The notes: generated by a model not told the origin, from the sequence alone. A stretch of DNA of 64,000 nucleotides from Teredinibacter waterburyi (GCF_001922985.1 NZ_MRUH01000165.1:124001-188000); one strand, 5' to 3'. Counted from the first letter of the stretch, positions 25,619 through 36,115 are shown. Numbers and translations: made by a program.

Positions 25619-28510
25619 ATGCAAACTACCGAAAACCCAGTATCTCAATCACCGGCGGCAGCGCCAGGACCACAAACCGATCCGCGCAAAACAGCCGTAT
25701 CGGCAACCGCTCCGGGGCAGCTTCGCGTCATTAAGCGCAACGGCACTGTTGTTAGCTACACCGACGACAAAATTGCCGTTGCCATGACCAAGGCGTTCTT
25801 GGCAGTAGAGGGCGGCACAGCAGCCGCATCACGTCGTGTACACGAAATGGTTGAGACGCTTACGCAACAAATTTCCGCAACTTTTAAGCGTCGCATGCCT
25901 TCTGGTGGCACTATCCACATCGAAGAGATTCAAGACCAAGTCGAACTCACGCTTATGCGTACTGGTGAGCACAAGGTCGCCCGAGACTATGTAATCTATC
26001 GAGCAGAGCGCGCAAAGTTACGATCAGAAAAAGAAAAATTGAGCCGCGCAAACGTCGAGTTCCCCACCATCAACGTTACCCAGCTCGACGGCAGCATTGC
26101 GCCGCTAGATGTCAATCGCTTGCAGACTATCGTCTCCGAGGCCTGCGCAGGGCTAAAAGGTGTAGATGCAGAAACGATTTTAAAAGAGGCAACCCGCAAC
26201 CTCTACGAAGGCGTTTCTTTCGACGACGTGAATACATCACTGGTTATTTCCGCTCGAACCCTAGTAGAAAAAGAGCCTAACTATTCGTTTGCCACTGCTC
26301 GTTTGCTGCTTGATAAGCTGCGTGCAGAGAGCTTGAACTTCTTAAATATCGCTCAGACGGCAACCTTAGCTGAAATGGGCAGCTACTACGCTCAGGCCCT
26401 ACCCGCGTATGTTAAACGCGGTGTCGAACTTGAGCTCTTGTCGCCAGCCTTGCTGGAGTTTGATCTAGAGTTGCTTGGGCAGGCACTTATCGCCGAGCGC
26501 GATCAGCAGTTTACCTACCTCGGCTTGCAAACCCTTTACGACCGCTACTTTATCCACAGCGACGGCGTGCGCATTGAATTGCCGCAAATCTTTTTTATGC
26601 GCGTAGCCATGGGTTTGGCTGAGCGAGAAGACAACAAAAACGCTCGCGCTATTGAGTTCTACCGCCTGCTATCTTCATTCGATTACATGAGTTCAACACC
26701 AACCCTGTTTAACGCAGGAACCTTGCGTCCACAGCTTTCTTCTTGCTACCTGACAACCGTACCCGATGACCTCCATGGTATTTATGGCGCCGTTCAAGAT
26801 AACGCCATGCTGTCAAAATGGGCGGGCGGTCTGGGCAACGACTGGACTCCAGTACGCGCACTAGGCTCTTACATCAAAGGCACTAACGGCCGTTCTCAGG
26901 GTGTAGTGCCGTTCCTTAAAGTCGCTAACGATACCGCTGTTGCGGTAAATCAGGGCGGCAAGCGTAAAGGTGCTGTTTGTGCGTACCTAGAAACTTGGCA
27001 CCTCGATATCGAAGAATTTCTAGAGCTACGTAAAAACACCGGTGACGACCGTCGTCGTACCCACGATATGAATACCGCTAACTGGGTTCCAGACCTCTTT
27101 ATGAAGCGTGTATTTGAAGAAAAAGATTGGACCTTGTTCACGCCTTGTACCGTGCCAGACCTACATGACTTAATCGGCAGTGCATTTGAAGAGCGCTACG
27201 AACATTACGAGCGTGAAGCCGCCGCGGGTAAGATCAAACCTTACAAAAAAGTGAAGGCATTAGATTTGTGGCGCAAGATGCTCGGCATGTTGTTCGAAAC
27301 AGGCCACCCATGGATTACCTTTAAAGACCCTTGCAACCTGCGCAGCCCGCAGCAGCATGTAGGCGTGGTTCACTCATCTAACTTGTGTACCGAAATCACC
27401 CTTAACACCAAAGCAAATGAAGAAATTGCTGTTTGTAACCTTGGCTCAATCAATCTTGCTCAGCATATTGTCGATGGAGTACTAGACCAAACCAAACTGC
27501 AGCAATCCATAAACACTGCAGTACGCATGCTCGATAACGTTATCGATATCAACTACTACTCGGTGGAATCGGCCCGCACATCAAACATGCGTCACCGCCC
27601 TGTCGGTCTTGGTATTATGGGTTTTCAAGACGCTCTCTATAAAATGCGAATAGCCTACAGCAGCGATGCAGCGGTTGAATTTGCGGACCGCTCTATGGAA
27701 GCCGTTAGCTACTATGCCATCTCCGCCTCCAACCAATTGGCACAAGAGCGCGGTAGCTACAGCACCTTCCCAGGCTCTTTATGGAGCCAAGGTATATTGC
27801 CAATCGATTCCATTGAGTTGCTAGCGCAAAACCGCGGCACGAAGTTTATAGATCAAGATCGCTCACAAACTCTAGACTGGAACAGCTTGCGCGAAACCGT
27901 TAAAGCGACTGGAATGCGCAACTCAAATATTATGGCAATTGCGCCCACCGCAACTATTGCCAACATCACCGGCGTTTCACAATCGATCGAACCGACTTAC
28001 CAAAACCTCTACGTTAAATCGAACCTTTCTGGTGAATTTACCGTAGTGAATCCCTACCTCGTTCACGACCTTAAAGATCGCGGCCTGTGGGATTCGGTAA
28101 TGGTTAACGACCTCAAATACTACGAAGGTTCACTGCAGAAAATAGATCGAATTCCAGATGACTTAAAAGTGCTCTACTCTACAGCGTTTGAAGTAGAGCC
28201 GCGCTGGATAGTCGACGCCGCTAGTCGTCGCCAAAAGTGGATTGACCAGGCGCAAAGTTTGAACCTCTATATCGCTGGCGCCGACGGCAAAAAACTTGAC
28301 CTGACCTATCGTATGGCGTGGTTCCGCGGTTTAAAAACCACCTACTACCTGCGCGCGCTTGCCGCAACTACAACCGAAAAGTCGACCATCGACACAGGTA
28401 AACTCAACGCGGTTTCCTCTGGCACAGCAGCTCCAACTACCGCAGCCGCACCCGCAGCAGTTCCACAAGCCTGCTCGCTAGACGACCCGGATTGCGAAGC
28501 CTGTCAGTAA
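25619..28510 (+). CDS. nrdA: Class Ia ribonucleoside-diphosphate reductase, alpha subunit
   Basis: The protein has 963 residues, longer than E. coli NrdA (761) because of N-terminal and inter-domain extensions. An N-terminal ATP-cone (about 33-125, LRVIKRNGTVVSYTDDKIAVAM) provides allosteric activity control. The barrel holds TPTLFNAGTLRPQLSSCYL (substrate-site Cys), NLCTEI (active-site Asn, Cys, Glu), CNLGSINLAQH, PTATIANITGVSQSIEP and the radical-transfer tyrosines TTYYLR. The C-terminal tail CSLDDPDCEAC carries the redox-shuttle cysteines. It reduces ribonucleotides to deoxyribonucleotides with NrdB, which follows 170 bp downstream. The ATG lacks a close Shine-Dalgarno; AAGGA lies 17 bases upstream. 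Confidence 0.96.
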   Translation: MQTTENPVSQSPAAAPGPQTDPRKTAVSATAPGQLRVIKRNGTVVSYTDDKIAVAMTKAFLAVEGGTAAASRRVHEMVETLTQQISATFKRRMPSGGTIHIEEIQDQVELTLMRTGEHKVARDYVIYRAERAKLRSEKEKLSRANVEFPTINVTQLDGSIAPLDVNRLQTIVSEACAGLKGVDAETILKEATRNLYEGVSFDDVNTSLVISARTLVEKEPNYSFATARLLLDKLRAESLNFLNIAQTATLAEMGSYYAQALPAYVKRGVELELLSPALLEFDLELLGQALIAERDQQFTYLGLQTLYDRYFIHSDGVRIELPQIFFMRVAMGLAEREDNKNARAIEFYRLLSSFDYMSSTPTLFNAGTLRPQLSSCYLTTVPDDLHGIYGAVQDNAMLSKWAGGLGNDWTPVRALGSYIKGTNGRSQGVVPFLKVANDTAVAVNQGGKRKGAVCAYLETWHLDIEEFLELRKNTGDDRRRTHDMNTANWVPDLFMKRVFEEKDWTLFTPCTVPDLHDLIGSAFEERYEHYEREAAAGKIKPYKKVKALDLWRKMLGMLFETGHPWITFKDPCNLRSPQQHVGVVHSSNLCTEITLNTKANEEIAVCNLGSINLAQHIVDGVLDQTKLQQSINTAVRMLDNVIDINYYSVESARTSNMRHRPVGLGIMGFQDALYKMRIAYSSDAAVEFADRSMEAVSYYAISASNQLAQERGSYSTFPGSLWSQGILPIDSIELLAQNRGTKFIDQDRSQTLDWNSLRETVKATGMRNSNIMAIAPTATIANITGVSQSIEPTYQNLYVKSNLSGEFTVVNPYLVHDLKDRGLWDSVMVNDLKYYEGSLQKIDRIPDDLKVLYSTAFEVEPRWIVDAASRRQKWIDQAQSLNLYIAGADGKKLDLTYRMAWFRGLKTTYYLRALAATTTEKSTIDTGKLNAVSSGTAAPTTAAAPAAVPQACSLDDPDCEACQ

Positions 28511-28580
28511 ACAAAGCACCACTTTTTGTGAGCTATTGTTGCGCAAACTTAAAGAATCCGTGGGGGAGATTGTCTGTTGC

Positions 28581-28604
28581 GCGAGGGGCTAATTGGCCCC
28601 TCGC
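28581..28604 (+). other. Hairpin between nrdA and nrdB
   Basis: Perfect 9-bp GC-rich stem GCGAGGGGC / GCCCCTCGC around TAATTG with no T tract. It is likely an mRNA processing or stability element that sets the NrdA:NrdB ratio rather than a full terminator. Confidence 0.6.
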
Positions 28605-28680
28605 CTCAGACTCTAAACTAATTTTCGAAAATTTTGGTGAGCACTTTTAGCGTGCCACCACCTAAAACTGGGAAACCATT

Positions 28681-30018
28681 ATGTTAAGTTGGGACGACTA
28701 TACAGACGACACAGCCAAGACCAAGACGGCGCCAGCACCTTCACCGAAGGATGATATTTCACGCGAAGATGTTCTCGCACAGTTGCAACAATCCGAGACC
28801 ACTACAGAGACAGAAGCTAGTGCCCAAACAGCTACTCCAACGAGTGCTGTATCAGAATCTGCGGTCGCGAATTACCAAACAGAAGCAAGCAGCGCCACCT
28901 CAACTGACGAAGTAGTAGGAGACCTGGACGCAATTGCGCTAGCACGTCGGGCAATTGAAGAACTCGATCCAACGCCAGGCTTGGCCGACCTAGACATGGG
29001 CGCCGCGCGTATTGAAGTTGACGACAAGCGTATGATCAACTGTCGAGCCGACCTTAATCAACTGGTTCCATTTAAATACGAATGGGCTTGGCAGAAATAC
29101 CTCGACGGCTGTGCCAACCACTGGATGCCACAAGAAGTCAATATGACCGCAGATGTCGCCACGTGGAAAAGTGAAGACGGCTTAACGGATGATGAGCGCA
29201 CCATTATTATGCGTTCGCTAGGTTACTTTTCAACGGCTGACTCGCTCGTTGCCAACAACCTCGTTTTGGCTATTTATCGCCACATCACTAACCCCGAAGC
29301 TCGCCAATACCTGTTGCGCCAAGCTTTTGAAGAAGCGATTCACACGCACGCCTACCAGTACTGTATTGAATCTCTAGGTATGGATGAAGGCGAAGTCTTT
29401 AACATGTACCGCGAAGTCCCATCTGTAGCCAAAAAAGCCGCATGGAGCATCGCCCACACCTCCGGCTTGAACAGCCCAGACTATAAAACTGGAACCCCTG
29501 AAACCGATCAAGAACTACTGCGAAACCTAGTCGGCTTTTACGTAATCACCGAAGGTATTTTCTTTTACTGTGGGTTCACCCAAATTTTGTCGATGGGACG
29601 CCGCAATAAAATGACCGGTGTAGCGGAGCAATTCCAATATATTTTGCGTGACGAATCCATGCACTTAAATTTTGGTATCGACGTTATTAACCAGATCAAG
29701 CTCGAAAACCCGCACCTTTGGTCAGACGCGTTCCAAAACGAAGTTAAGCAAATGGTCTTAGAAGGAACCGAGCTGGAAATTGCCTACGCACGCGACACCA
29801 TGCCGCGCGGCGTATTGGGTATGAACGCGGCAATGATGGAACAGTACTTACACTTCATTGCAAATCGTCGCCTCGCCCAACTAGGGCTGAGCGAAGCATA
29901 CCCCGGCGCCGAAAACCCATTCCCTTGGATGAGCGAAATTATGGACCTTCGCAAAGAAAAGAACTTCTTTGAAACACGGGTAATTGAATACCAAACAGGC
30001 GGCGCTTTAAGCTGGTAG
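28681..30018 (+). CDS. nrdB: Class Ia ribonucleoside-diphosphate reductase, beta subunit
   Basis: The protein has 445 residues. The diiron ligands and tyrosyl radical are visible: [11 protein letters not shown] (Glu, His and the radical Tyr), VITEGIFFY (Glu) and RDESMHLNF (Glu, His). The first ~100 residues are an Ala/Thr/Glu-rich low-complexity extension absent from E. coli NrdB (376 residues); the conserved fold starts near [21 protein letters not shown]. The C-terminus [17 protein letters not shown] resembles the tail that docks to NrdA. It makes the stable radical needed by NrdA. A weak terminator hairpin follows. Confidence 0.96.
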   Translation: MLSWDDYTDDTAKTKTAPAPSPKDDISREDVLAQLQQSETTTETEASAQTATPTSAVSESAVANYQTEASSATSTDEVVGDLDAIALARRAIEELDPTPGLADLDMGAARIEVDDKRMINCRADLNQLVPFKYEWAWQKYLDGCANHWMPQEVNMTADVATWKSEDGLTDDERTIIMRSLGYFSTADSLVANNLVLAIYRHITNPEARQYLLRQAFEEAIHTHAYQYCIESLGMDEGEVFNMYREVPSVAKKAAWSIAHTSGLNSPDYKTGTPETDQELLRNLVGFYVITEGIFFYCGFTQILSMGRRNKMTGVAEQFQYILRDESMHLNFGIDVINQIKLENPHLWSDAFQNEVKQMVLEGTELEIAYARDTMPRGVLGMNAAMMEQYLHFIANRRLAQLGLSEAYPGAENPFPWMSEIMDLRKEKNFFETRVIEYQTGGALSW

Positions 30019-30033
30019 CTATAAGACCAGACG

Positions 30034-30060
30034 AGGGCCGCCACAAAAAGCGGTGGCCCT
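30034..30060 (+). terminator. Hairpin after nrdB
   Basis: A 9-bp stem with one G-U pair (AGGGCCGCC / GGTGGCCCT) and loop ACAAAAAGC lies 16 bp after nrdB. Only two T follow, so termination may be inefficient. Confidence 0.5.
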
Positions 30061-30242
30061 TAAAAGCGGATTTTAGTCACGACTATCTATAAAAGCCGTG
30101 CGCGAAAAAAGGCTCCAGATTAACCGTCACCTTTATCAAGGTCTCATCTTCTGGGCTGTTGTGACAGAAAACTAGATGCCAGAAAGCCCTATCCAGTAAC
30201 AAGAAAGCCTTGAAAAGGCACATAAAGTAGAGAGACACGCAG

Positions 30243-30464
30243 ATGAGTAACAACAAAATCAGCGCAGATATCACCACGCTGACTGACACAGATACACTCG
30301 ATGCACAAGCCGAAGCGGCCGAAATACTGATCGCTATGCGTGATTTAAACAAAACTGTCAGCATACTCAACAAGGCCATTGTAAAGCTGCAACATAAGGT
30401 GGAACATCAACAACGCTTCTTCGATACTCAAGATACTATTCACGTTGCGAAGATTTTGCACTAA
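30243..30464 (+). CDS. Small coiled-coil-like hypothetical protein
   Basis: The protein has 73 residues with no signal peptide or membrane helix. The middle (DAQAEAAEILIAMRDLNKTVSILNKAIVKL) shows heptad-like hydrophobic spacing, suggesting a helical hairpin or coiled coil. GAGAG precedes the ATG at a loose distance. It lies between nrdB and a second small gene. No family was recognised. An opposite-strand frame over the same place lacks support. Confidence 0.5.
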   Translation: MSNNKISADITTLTDTDTLDAQAEAAEILIAMRDLNKTVSILNKAIVKLQHKVEHQQRFFDTQDTIHVAKILH

Positions 30465-30512
30465 GCTTGGCGCGTAAAGCGCGGTTGCACCGCAATCCAT
30501 CAGGATGCCCCC

Positions 30513-30950
30513 ATGACACCTACAGAGCGATTTATCCCGCGCGATCTAGCGGGAAATGGAACCGATTACAGGGTTCGGAAAACACTTACCGCCCCAGGCT
30601 CTCGGCACCGAATTCGGCTCTTTTCAAAATTGCTCCGTAGCTTGCGTGACAATGTCAGTAGCCTGCACCCACACGCAGCACTGCCCAGTAGCTGGATGAT
30701 CCGCTGCTTAGTACAAAGTATTGTCACCAGGTCGCCCCTACAGGTTGAGACTCCGTCGCTAAGCGGTTGGGACGAACCTTTAGCAGAATTACTTCGTTCC
30801 CTATGCAATCAAATCAAATCCGGCGAGACCGCAGACCTGTATGAGCTAGACGGAACCACCCCCCTCTTCCCAAACAATGAATCGTTCACGCCACTACAGG
30901 CCTACCAATTTGCGACTCTTGCATTAAAGCAATTACATGCCCCGAACTAG
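30513..30950 (+). CDS. Hypothetical basic protein
   Basis: The protein has 145 residues. The N-terminal half is Arg-rich (RFIPRDL, RVRKTL, GSRHRIRLFSKLLRSLRD), and the C-terminal half is neutral and helical. No recognised domain or membrane segment is present. It follows the 73-residue gene by 48 bp and precedes a diguanylate cyclase by 163 bp, which may reflect a common regulatory context. Coding is supported only by the open frame and normal codon usage. Confidence 0.5.
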   Translation: MTPTERFIPRDLAGNGTDYRVRKTLTAPGSRHRIRLFSKLLRSLRDNVSSLHPHAALPSSWMIRCLVQSIVTRSPLQVETPSLSGWDEPLAELLRSLCNQIKSGETADLYELDGTTPLFPNNESFTPLQAYQFATLALKQLHAPN

Positions 30951-31112
30951 TAACAATCACAAATGCGTCTCACGCCAGCCAGTCATACCTGATTAACCGC
31001 TCATAAAGCCAGCATCACTCGAAGAGTTTCAACAGGAAAAACGCCAGTATTACTCCTATACTCGAAGGGACGATCACCGAAGCGCCCAGATTAATCAAAG
31101 ACAGTAATTCGT

Positions 31113-32015
31113 ATGACCAAAGTTCTCGTAGTAGATGATGTTGAAGACAACATTATTTTACTCACCCTAGAGTTGGAAGACGGCGGATTCCAGGTGATTC
31201 CAGCGCGCTCTGGCTATGAATGTATAGAGGAGTGCGACAAAGACGCACCCGATATCATTTTACTCGACAACCATATGCCCGGCATGAGTGGCATTGAGGC
31301 ACTCGAAAAACTAAAAGCCAACCCCGTTACCGCAGAGATTCCCGTGCTTATGGTTTCTGCAGACTTCTCCCATCAGCAAGTGGTAAAAGCGCTAGACCTT
31401 GGTGCTCATGACTTTGTTAGCAAACCCATTGACTACCCCGTACTAGCCGCTCGCATGCGTTCAGCCTTGCGCTTAGTCAATGCGCGTGAAGCTCTCATTA
31501 AAGCCAATGCCGAACTTGAGCACCTCGCCACCCGCGACTCGTTAACTGGCGCTTACAACCGACGCCAATTTTTTGTCCTTGCAGATGTTGAAATGTCCAA
31601 GGCAAGGCGTCAAGCGCGCGACCTTTCGGTACTTATGATCGATATTGATTACTTTAAAGTTATTAACGATCAGCATGGCCACGCTGCGGGCGATCATGCG
31701 TTGCTTGAAATCACCGAGCGTATTAACGCCGCTGGACGCGCATCGGACATAGTCGCACGACTTGGCGGTGAGGAATTCGCCGTCTGCTGTCCCGACACTG
31801 ACTTGGTTGGAGCTAAAACCATAGCCGAACGGATTAGAGAACGCTGTAAAGACGAACCGATTATATGTTTTGGGAAAGAACTTTGTATTACCGTGAGTAT
31901 CGGCCTCTCTCAATTAGATCCCTTAGATGCGGGGTTTGATGCCCTGCTCCAGCGGGCCGATAAGATGTTATACAAAGCTAAAGAAAGTGGACGCGATCGT
32001 TCCGTCGCAGGCTAG
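31113..32015 (+). CDS. REC-GGDEF response regulator, diguanylate cyclase
   Basis: The protein has 300 residues. The receiver (1-120) has VVDD at the acidic pocket, phospho-acceptor Asp52 in ILLDNHMPG, and Lys104 in VSKPID. The GGDEF domain (about 135-300) starts with TRDSLTGAYNRRQFF and carries GGEEF with an RxxD inhibition site (RASD) five residues ahead, so it should be an active, product-inhibited cyclase making c-di-GMP on phosphorylation. No sensor kinase gene adjoins. The CsrB-like RNA starts about 165 bp downstream on the same strand; Csr/Rsm systems commonly control c-di-GMP enzymes, so the neighbourhood is suggestive. Confidence 0.92.
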   Translation: MTKVLVVDDVEDNIILLTLELEDGGFQVIPARSGYECIEECDKDAPDIILLDNHMPGMSGIEALEKLKANPVTAEIPVLMVSADFSHQQVVKALDLGAHDFVSKPIDYPVLAARMRSALRLVNAREALIKANAELEHLATRDSLTGAYNRRQFFVLADVEMSKARRQARDLSVLMIDIDYFKVINDQHGHAAGDHALLEITERINAAGRASDIVARLGGEEFAVCCPDTDLVGAKTIAERIRERCKDEPIICFGKELCITVSIGLSQLDPLDAGFDALLQRADKMLYKAKESGRDRSVAG

Positions 32016-32180
32016 CATCACAGTACCGCTCTCTTAATTACCCTTAATTCCAGCCGCCAAGCTCCCTCAACAAAATTGACTAGACCAAAATTGCTCGCGC
32101 GCCATATGGACAATGTCCTACAAGCTTCCCAGCATCCTCGACTATTTTCTCCAGCGGTTTTTAGCGAGAATACTCATCAA

Positions 32181-32436
32181 CAAGGACGTACTGCAGGATG
32201 CACTGGTGGCCAAGGTTCGGTCAAAGGATGCGCAACAACCGTGCTAACACGGATGTAGTCATGGATGTACAAGTGGCCAGGACGGTCAACGGATGCGCTT
32301 TATAAGGGATATGAGGAAAGGATAATCCTCAAGCAACGGAAATTGCACTCCACCGGGGCGGTGGCATAACAAAGTTTAAACAGGGCGTAACACACAAAAT
32401 GGCAACTAGCTGACTATTCGGCTAGTTGCTTTTTTT
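32181..32436 (+). ncRNA. CsrB/RsmZ-like CsrA-sequestering small RNA (5' end approximate)
   Basis: Between 32181 and 32340 eleven GGA triplets occur, mostly in A/C-x-GGA-t/c contexts (CAAGGACG, GCAGGATG, AAAGGATG, CACGGATG, CATGGATG, CCAGGACG, AACGGATG). Several sit in hairpin loops: TGCA-GGA-TGCA (32192-32202), ACA-CGGA-TGT (32247-32256), GAGGA-AAGGATAA-TCCTC (32313-32330) and GCAA-CGGAAA-TTGC (32333-32346). The segment ends in a perfect Rho-independent terminator. Multiple GGA loops plus a terminator are the hallmark of CsrB/RsmY/RsmZ RNAs, which titrate the translational regulator CsrA/RsmA. The 5' end is a guess from AATACT at 32169 as -10; a GacA upstream box was not found with confidence. 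No credible protein is encoded here. Confidence 0.75.
32402..32436 (+). terminator. Rho-independent terminator of the CsrB-like RNA
   Basis: Perfect 9-bp stem GCAACTAGC / GCTAGTTGC, loop TGACTATTCG, seven T. The T tract lies only on the plus strand, so it serves a rightward transcript. It overlaps the stop codon of the convergent Nudix gene. Confidence 0.9.
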
Positions 32437-33043
32437 ATGCGTCTTCCCTAGTAATTGAAACATCAGCAATTGAAACGTCAGTAACTGAAACACCAACACG
32501 CTGCTCCAAAGCCAGCCGCAGCAATCCCGCAACCGACATAGAATCGGTGATCTCGCCAGCTAACACCATCTCCACCGCTTCAGCCAGCGGTAGCTTGCGT
32601 AACGTAATATCCTCAGTTTCCTCCAACTGCTGAGTACCTTCAGACAATCCACTAGCAACAAACACCACACCAATCTCGTCACTAACACTATTTGAATGAT
32701 GAATGGTGGTGAGTTCACGCCAGTGGTCGGCGATCAGGCCAGTTTCTTCCTCTAACTCGCGCTGCGCCGCCACCAACAAGTCCTCATTTAGCGGCGCTCC
32801 CCCTTCAGGGATTTCCCAGGTGAACTCATCCAACGCATACCGGCTCTGCCGCACCAACCAAGTATTACCATCGCTATCAATTGGAATAACACCCACAGCG
32901 CGATTTTTAAAGTGAACTAAACCGTAAATACCGTCGGTTCCAGCCGGCGTTATTACCTCTTGGTGACTGACTTTTATCCACGCATTCTCGTAAACATCCT
33001 TAGAATGACGAAGCTTCCAGCCACCTACTTTTTGTATTGTCAT
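32435..33043 (-). CDS. Nudix hydrolase, ADP-ribose pyrophosphatase-like
   Basis: The protein has 202 residues. The Nudix box is complete: Gx5Ex7REUxEExGU reads as GGAPLNE...RELEEETGL (about 79-101). The preceding [19 protein letters not shown] is typical of the ADP-ribose/GDP-mannose pyrophosphatase (NudF/NudK) branch, which hydrolyses nucleoside diphosphate sugars to AMP or GMP plus sugar phosphate. The C-terminal tail has a repeated VS(I/V)xDVSI pattern of unknown use. The gene is divergent from gcvP, and its stop codon lies in the T tract of the convergent small-RNA terminator. Confidence 0.85.
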   Translation of the reverse strand: MTIQKVGGWKLRHSKDVYENAWIKVSHQEVITPAGTDGIYGLVHFKNRAVGVIPIDSDGNTWLVRQSRYALDEFTWEIPEGGAPLNEDLLVAAQRELEEETGLIADHWRELTTIHHSNSVSDEIGVVFVASGLSEGTQQLEETEDITLRKLPLAEAVEMVLAGEITDSMSVAGLLRLALEQRVGVSVTDVSIADVSITREDA

Positions 33044-33091
33044 AATCTGCCCAATTTACCGCTATTTCCGGTTAAAATACTTTGCCCACAG

Positions 33092-33150
33092 GGGGCGGGG
33101 TTGCTACTATTGCCGCCCCGTCAAAACTGGCCAAATAACAGGCAGTTTTG
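33092..33150 (+). other. Two hairpins in the gcvP leader
   Basis: GGGGCGG / CCGCCCC (33092-33119, 14-base loop) is followed directly by AAAACTG / CAGTTTT (33123-33149). They occupy the gap between Nudix and gcvP. They do not show the conserved core of a glycine riboswitch. Confidence 0.4.
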
Positions 33151-33211
33151 CCTTTCGGTGACGCCCCCTTCAAGCAGCCGTCACCCCAATATTCAGCTCG
33201 GAAATCAATGT

Positions 33212-36100
33212 ATGCCAAATTCGAAGTCTTTGGAAGAACTAGTCGACGCCAGCGAATTTACTCGACGTCACATAGGCCCGAATGCGCAGCAAACCAAGGC
33301 TATGCTCGAAACCCTCGGCATCGACTCCTTGCAGCACTTGATTTCAGCTACCCTTCCCGCTGCGATACGAACCGAAAGTACTAAGGTTCTACAAGAACCC
33401 TGTAGCGAACACAGCGCGCTTGCAGAGTTAAAAGCCATCGCCGCCAAAAACAAATTGTTTAAAAGCTATATAGGGCAAGGCTACCACCCAACCTATGTGC
33501 CGAACGTTATTTTGCGCAATGTTTTGGAAAACCCCGGCTGGTACACCGCCTACACCCCCTACCAACCGGAAATTGCCCAAGGTCGCCTAGAAGGCTTGCT
33601 CAACTATCAACAAATGATTATTGAGCTAACCGGAATGGATATGGCAAATGCCTCCATGCTAGATGAGGCAACCGCCGCAGCCGAAGCTATGGCAATGGCT
33701 AAACGTGTCGGGCGTAAAAACCGATCCAACCACTTTTTCGTCGACAAAGACTGCCATCCACAAACCATCGCCGTGGTTGCCACTCGCGCAGAGCACTTTG
33801 GTTTTGAATTAATTATTGGCGACGCCGCAACAGATCTTCACCAGCAAGAATTCTTTGGTGCGCTACTGCAATACCCCGGCTCGCAAGGGGAAGTTAAACA
33901 CCTGCAACCGCTTATCGACACAATTCACGGCAAAGACGCACTTGCCATTGTTGCCGCCGATATTATGGCCCTAGCATTGTTGCAGTCGCCAGGCTCTCAA
34001 GGAGCCGACATTGTTGTTGGCAGTAATCAACGCTTCGGCGTGCCCATGGGTTTTGGTGGCCCACATGCGGCGTTTTTCGCATTTCGTGAGGCTTACAAGC
34101 GTTCTACCCCCGGTCGCATTATTGGCGTTTCTGTCGATGCTCGCGGTAAAACGGCGTTGCGTATGGCCATGCAAACTCGTGAACAACATATTCGCCGCGA
34201 AAAAGCCAACTCCAACATTTGTACCTCGCAGGTTTTACTCGCGGTAATGAGCGTGTTTTACGCCATGTATCACGGCGGTTCCGGCATCAATAATATTGCG
34301 CAACGCATTCACTTGCTCACCAAGATTCTAGCCCAAGGCATAGTCTCGCTTAACTACAAGCTACGCTATCAACACTATTTCGACACCCTCTGTATTGAAG
34401 TTGGAGACCAACAGCAGGCACTGTTTCAGCGCGCTCAAAATGCCGAAATCAATCTGCGTTGTGTCGGTAAAAATGCTCTGGCCATTAGCCTCAATGAATG
34501 TACCGACAGCGCCGATGTACAAGCGCTTTTAGCGATTTTCGCTGCGGGCGATTCACCACTAGACTTCGCCAGCCTCGAAGCTAAAGCGCAGCAGCACACC
34601 GCTATTGCCAGCGAACTGTTGCGCAACGAAAACGCGCTGCAGCACGATATATTTGAGCAATATCATTCTGAAACCGAAATGCTACGCTATTTAAAGCGTT
34701 TGGAATCACGTGATATTGCCCTAAATCACGCCATGATTCCGCTCGGCTCCTGCACCATGAAACTTAATGCTACCGCCGAAATGATTCCGGTAACCTGGCC
34801 GGAGTTTGGCAACCTCCACCCCTTCGCACCTATTGAACAAGCACAGGGCTACGCCGAACTATTTGAGCAACTGCAAACAATGCTTAAAGCCTGTACCGGC
34901 TACGACGCGATTAGTCTGCAGCCTAACTCAGGCTCGCAAGGTGAGTATGCAGGGCTCGTTGCAATCAAAAAATATTTTGAAAGTCGCGGCGAAAACCAAC
35001 GCAATATTTGTTTGATTCCTCAATCTGCACACGGCACCAACCCCGCCTCAGCACAAATGGTTTCCATGAAGGTCGTTGTCGTGAACTGTGATGAACAGGG
35101 CAACGTCGACCTAATCGATTTGCAAGCCAAGGTAAACCTACACGGTGAAAATATTGCCGCAATTATGGTCACCTACCCGTCCACTCACGGGGTTTTTGAA
35201 GAAAACATTAAAGACATTTGCCAGCTAATTCACAGCATTGGTGGTCAGGTTTATATCGACGGCGCCAACATGAATGCACTGGTTGGCCTCGCTGCACCCG
35301 GAGAATTTGGCGGCGACGTGTCTCACTTAAACTTACACAAAACATTTTGTATTCCACACGGCGGAGGCGGCCCTGGCATGGGCCCTATCGGTGTCAAATC
35401 TCACCTAGCACCGTTCTTGGCGAGCCATCCACTGCAAGACGTTGCCGGTACAAAACCCGAAAGCGGCACCGTTTCGGCAGCGCCGTGGGGTTCAGCTAGC
35501 ATCTTGCCCATTAGTTGGATGTATATTCGAATGATGGGTAATAGTGGCGTAAAACTGGCGACTGAATACGCCATTTTAAATGCAAACTATATTGCTCAAC
35601 GTTTGCAAAACCACTTTCCAATTCTGTATTCAGGCAAAAATGGCTATGTTGCACACGAGTGCTTGTTAGATTTACGCCCTATGAAAGAAACCAGCGGCGT
35701 AACCGAAGAAGACATAGCCAAGCGCTTGATGGACTTTGGCTTTCACGCCCCGACGATGAGTTTCCCCGTTGCGGGCACTCTCATGATTGAGCCAACGGAA
35801 TCCGAAAGTCAGGCCGAGTTAGATCGCTTTTGTGATGCGATGATTTGTATTCGCAAAGAAATCGAGCGCATCGAACAAGGCGACCTACCAAGCGACGACA
35901 ACCCACTGTGTAACGCGCCGCACACACTCGACGACATAATGGGTGACTGGCAACACAGTTACAGCCGCGAAGAAGCCGCTCGCCCTCTGCCCTATTTGAA
36001 AGCACACAAAGTTTGGCCAACGGTTAACCGTATTGATAATGTGTATGGAGATAGGAACTTGGTGTGTTCTTGCGTAGGAATGGAAGCTTATCGGGAATAA
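33212..36100 (+). CDS. gcvP: Glycine dehydrogenase (decarboxylating), P protein of the glycine cleavage system
   Basis: The protein has 962 residues from the ATG at 33212, matching the usual ~960. The open frame extends 84 codons further upstream, but that part reads across the Nudix gene and has no family similarity. The N-terminal [54 protein letters not shown] and the PLP lysine in [23 protein letters not shown] are classic. It decarboxylates glycine and transfers aminomethyl to lipoyl-GcvH. It is alone here; gcvT and gcvH are not in the window, so the system is split or they lie elsewhere. It is convergent with the OmpA gene. Confidence 0.96.
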   Translation: MPNSKSLEELVDASEFTRRHIGPNAQQTKAMLETLGIDSLQHLISATLPAAIRTESTKVLQEPCSEHSALAELKAIAAKNKLFKSYIGQGYHPTYVPNVILRNVLENPGWYTAYTPYQPEIAQGRLEGLLNYQQMIIELTGMDMANASMLDEATAAAEAMAMAKRVGRKNRSNHFFVDKDCHPQTIAVVATRAEHFGFELIIGDAATDLHQQEFFGALLQYPGSQGEVKHLQPLIDTIHGKDALAIVAADIMALALLQSPGSQGADIVVGSNQRFGVPMGFGGPHAAFFAFREAYKRSTPGRIIGVSVDARGKTALRMAMQTREQHIRREKANSNICTSQVLLAVMSVFYAMYHGGSGINNIAQRIHLLTKILAQGIVSLNYKLRYQHYFDTLCIEVGDQQQALFQRAQNAEINLRCVGKNALAISLNECTDSADVQALLAIFAAGDSPLDFASLEAKAQQHTAIASELLRNENALQHDIFEQYHSETEMLRYLKRLESRDIALNHAMIPLGSCTMKLNATAEMIPVTWPEFGNLHPFAPIEQAQGYAELFEQLQTMLKACTGYDAISLQPNSGSQGEYAGLVAIKKYFESRGENQRNICLIPQSAHGTNPASAQMVSMKVVVVNCDEQGNVDLIDLQAKVNLHGENIAAIMVTYPSTHGVFEENIKDICQLIHSIGGQVYIDGANMNALVGLAAPGEFGGDVSHLNLHKTFCIPHGGGGPGMGPIGVKSHLAPFLASHPLQDVAGTKPESGTVSAAPWGSASILPISWMYIRMMGNSGVKLATEYAILNANYIAQRLQNHFPILYSGKNGYVAHECLLDLRPMKETSGVTEEDIAKRLMDFGFHAPTMSFPVAGTLMIEPTESESQAELDRFCDAMICIRKEIERIEQGDLPSDDNPLCNAPHTLDDIMGDWQHSYSREEAARPLPYLKAHKVWPTVNRIDNVYGDRNLVCSCVGMEAYRE

Positions 36101-36115
36101 AGTAGCCTATAAATA

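Noticed and set aside
32076-32258. 60-residue open frame inside the CsrB-like RNA region
   Set aside because: No ribosome-binding site, no family-like sequence, and it cuts across GGA hairpins that explain the region better.
32960-33211. Extended N-terminus for GcvP
   Set aside because: The upstream extension reads through the divergent Nudix gene and its promoter; the conserved protein begins at the ATG at 33212.
33043-33212. Glycine riboswitch before gcvP
   Set aside because: The leader has two hairpins, but the conserved glycine-aptamer core is not present in the right strand and order. A loose resemblance (ACCGAAAGGCAA) lies on the opposite strand only.
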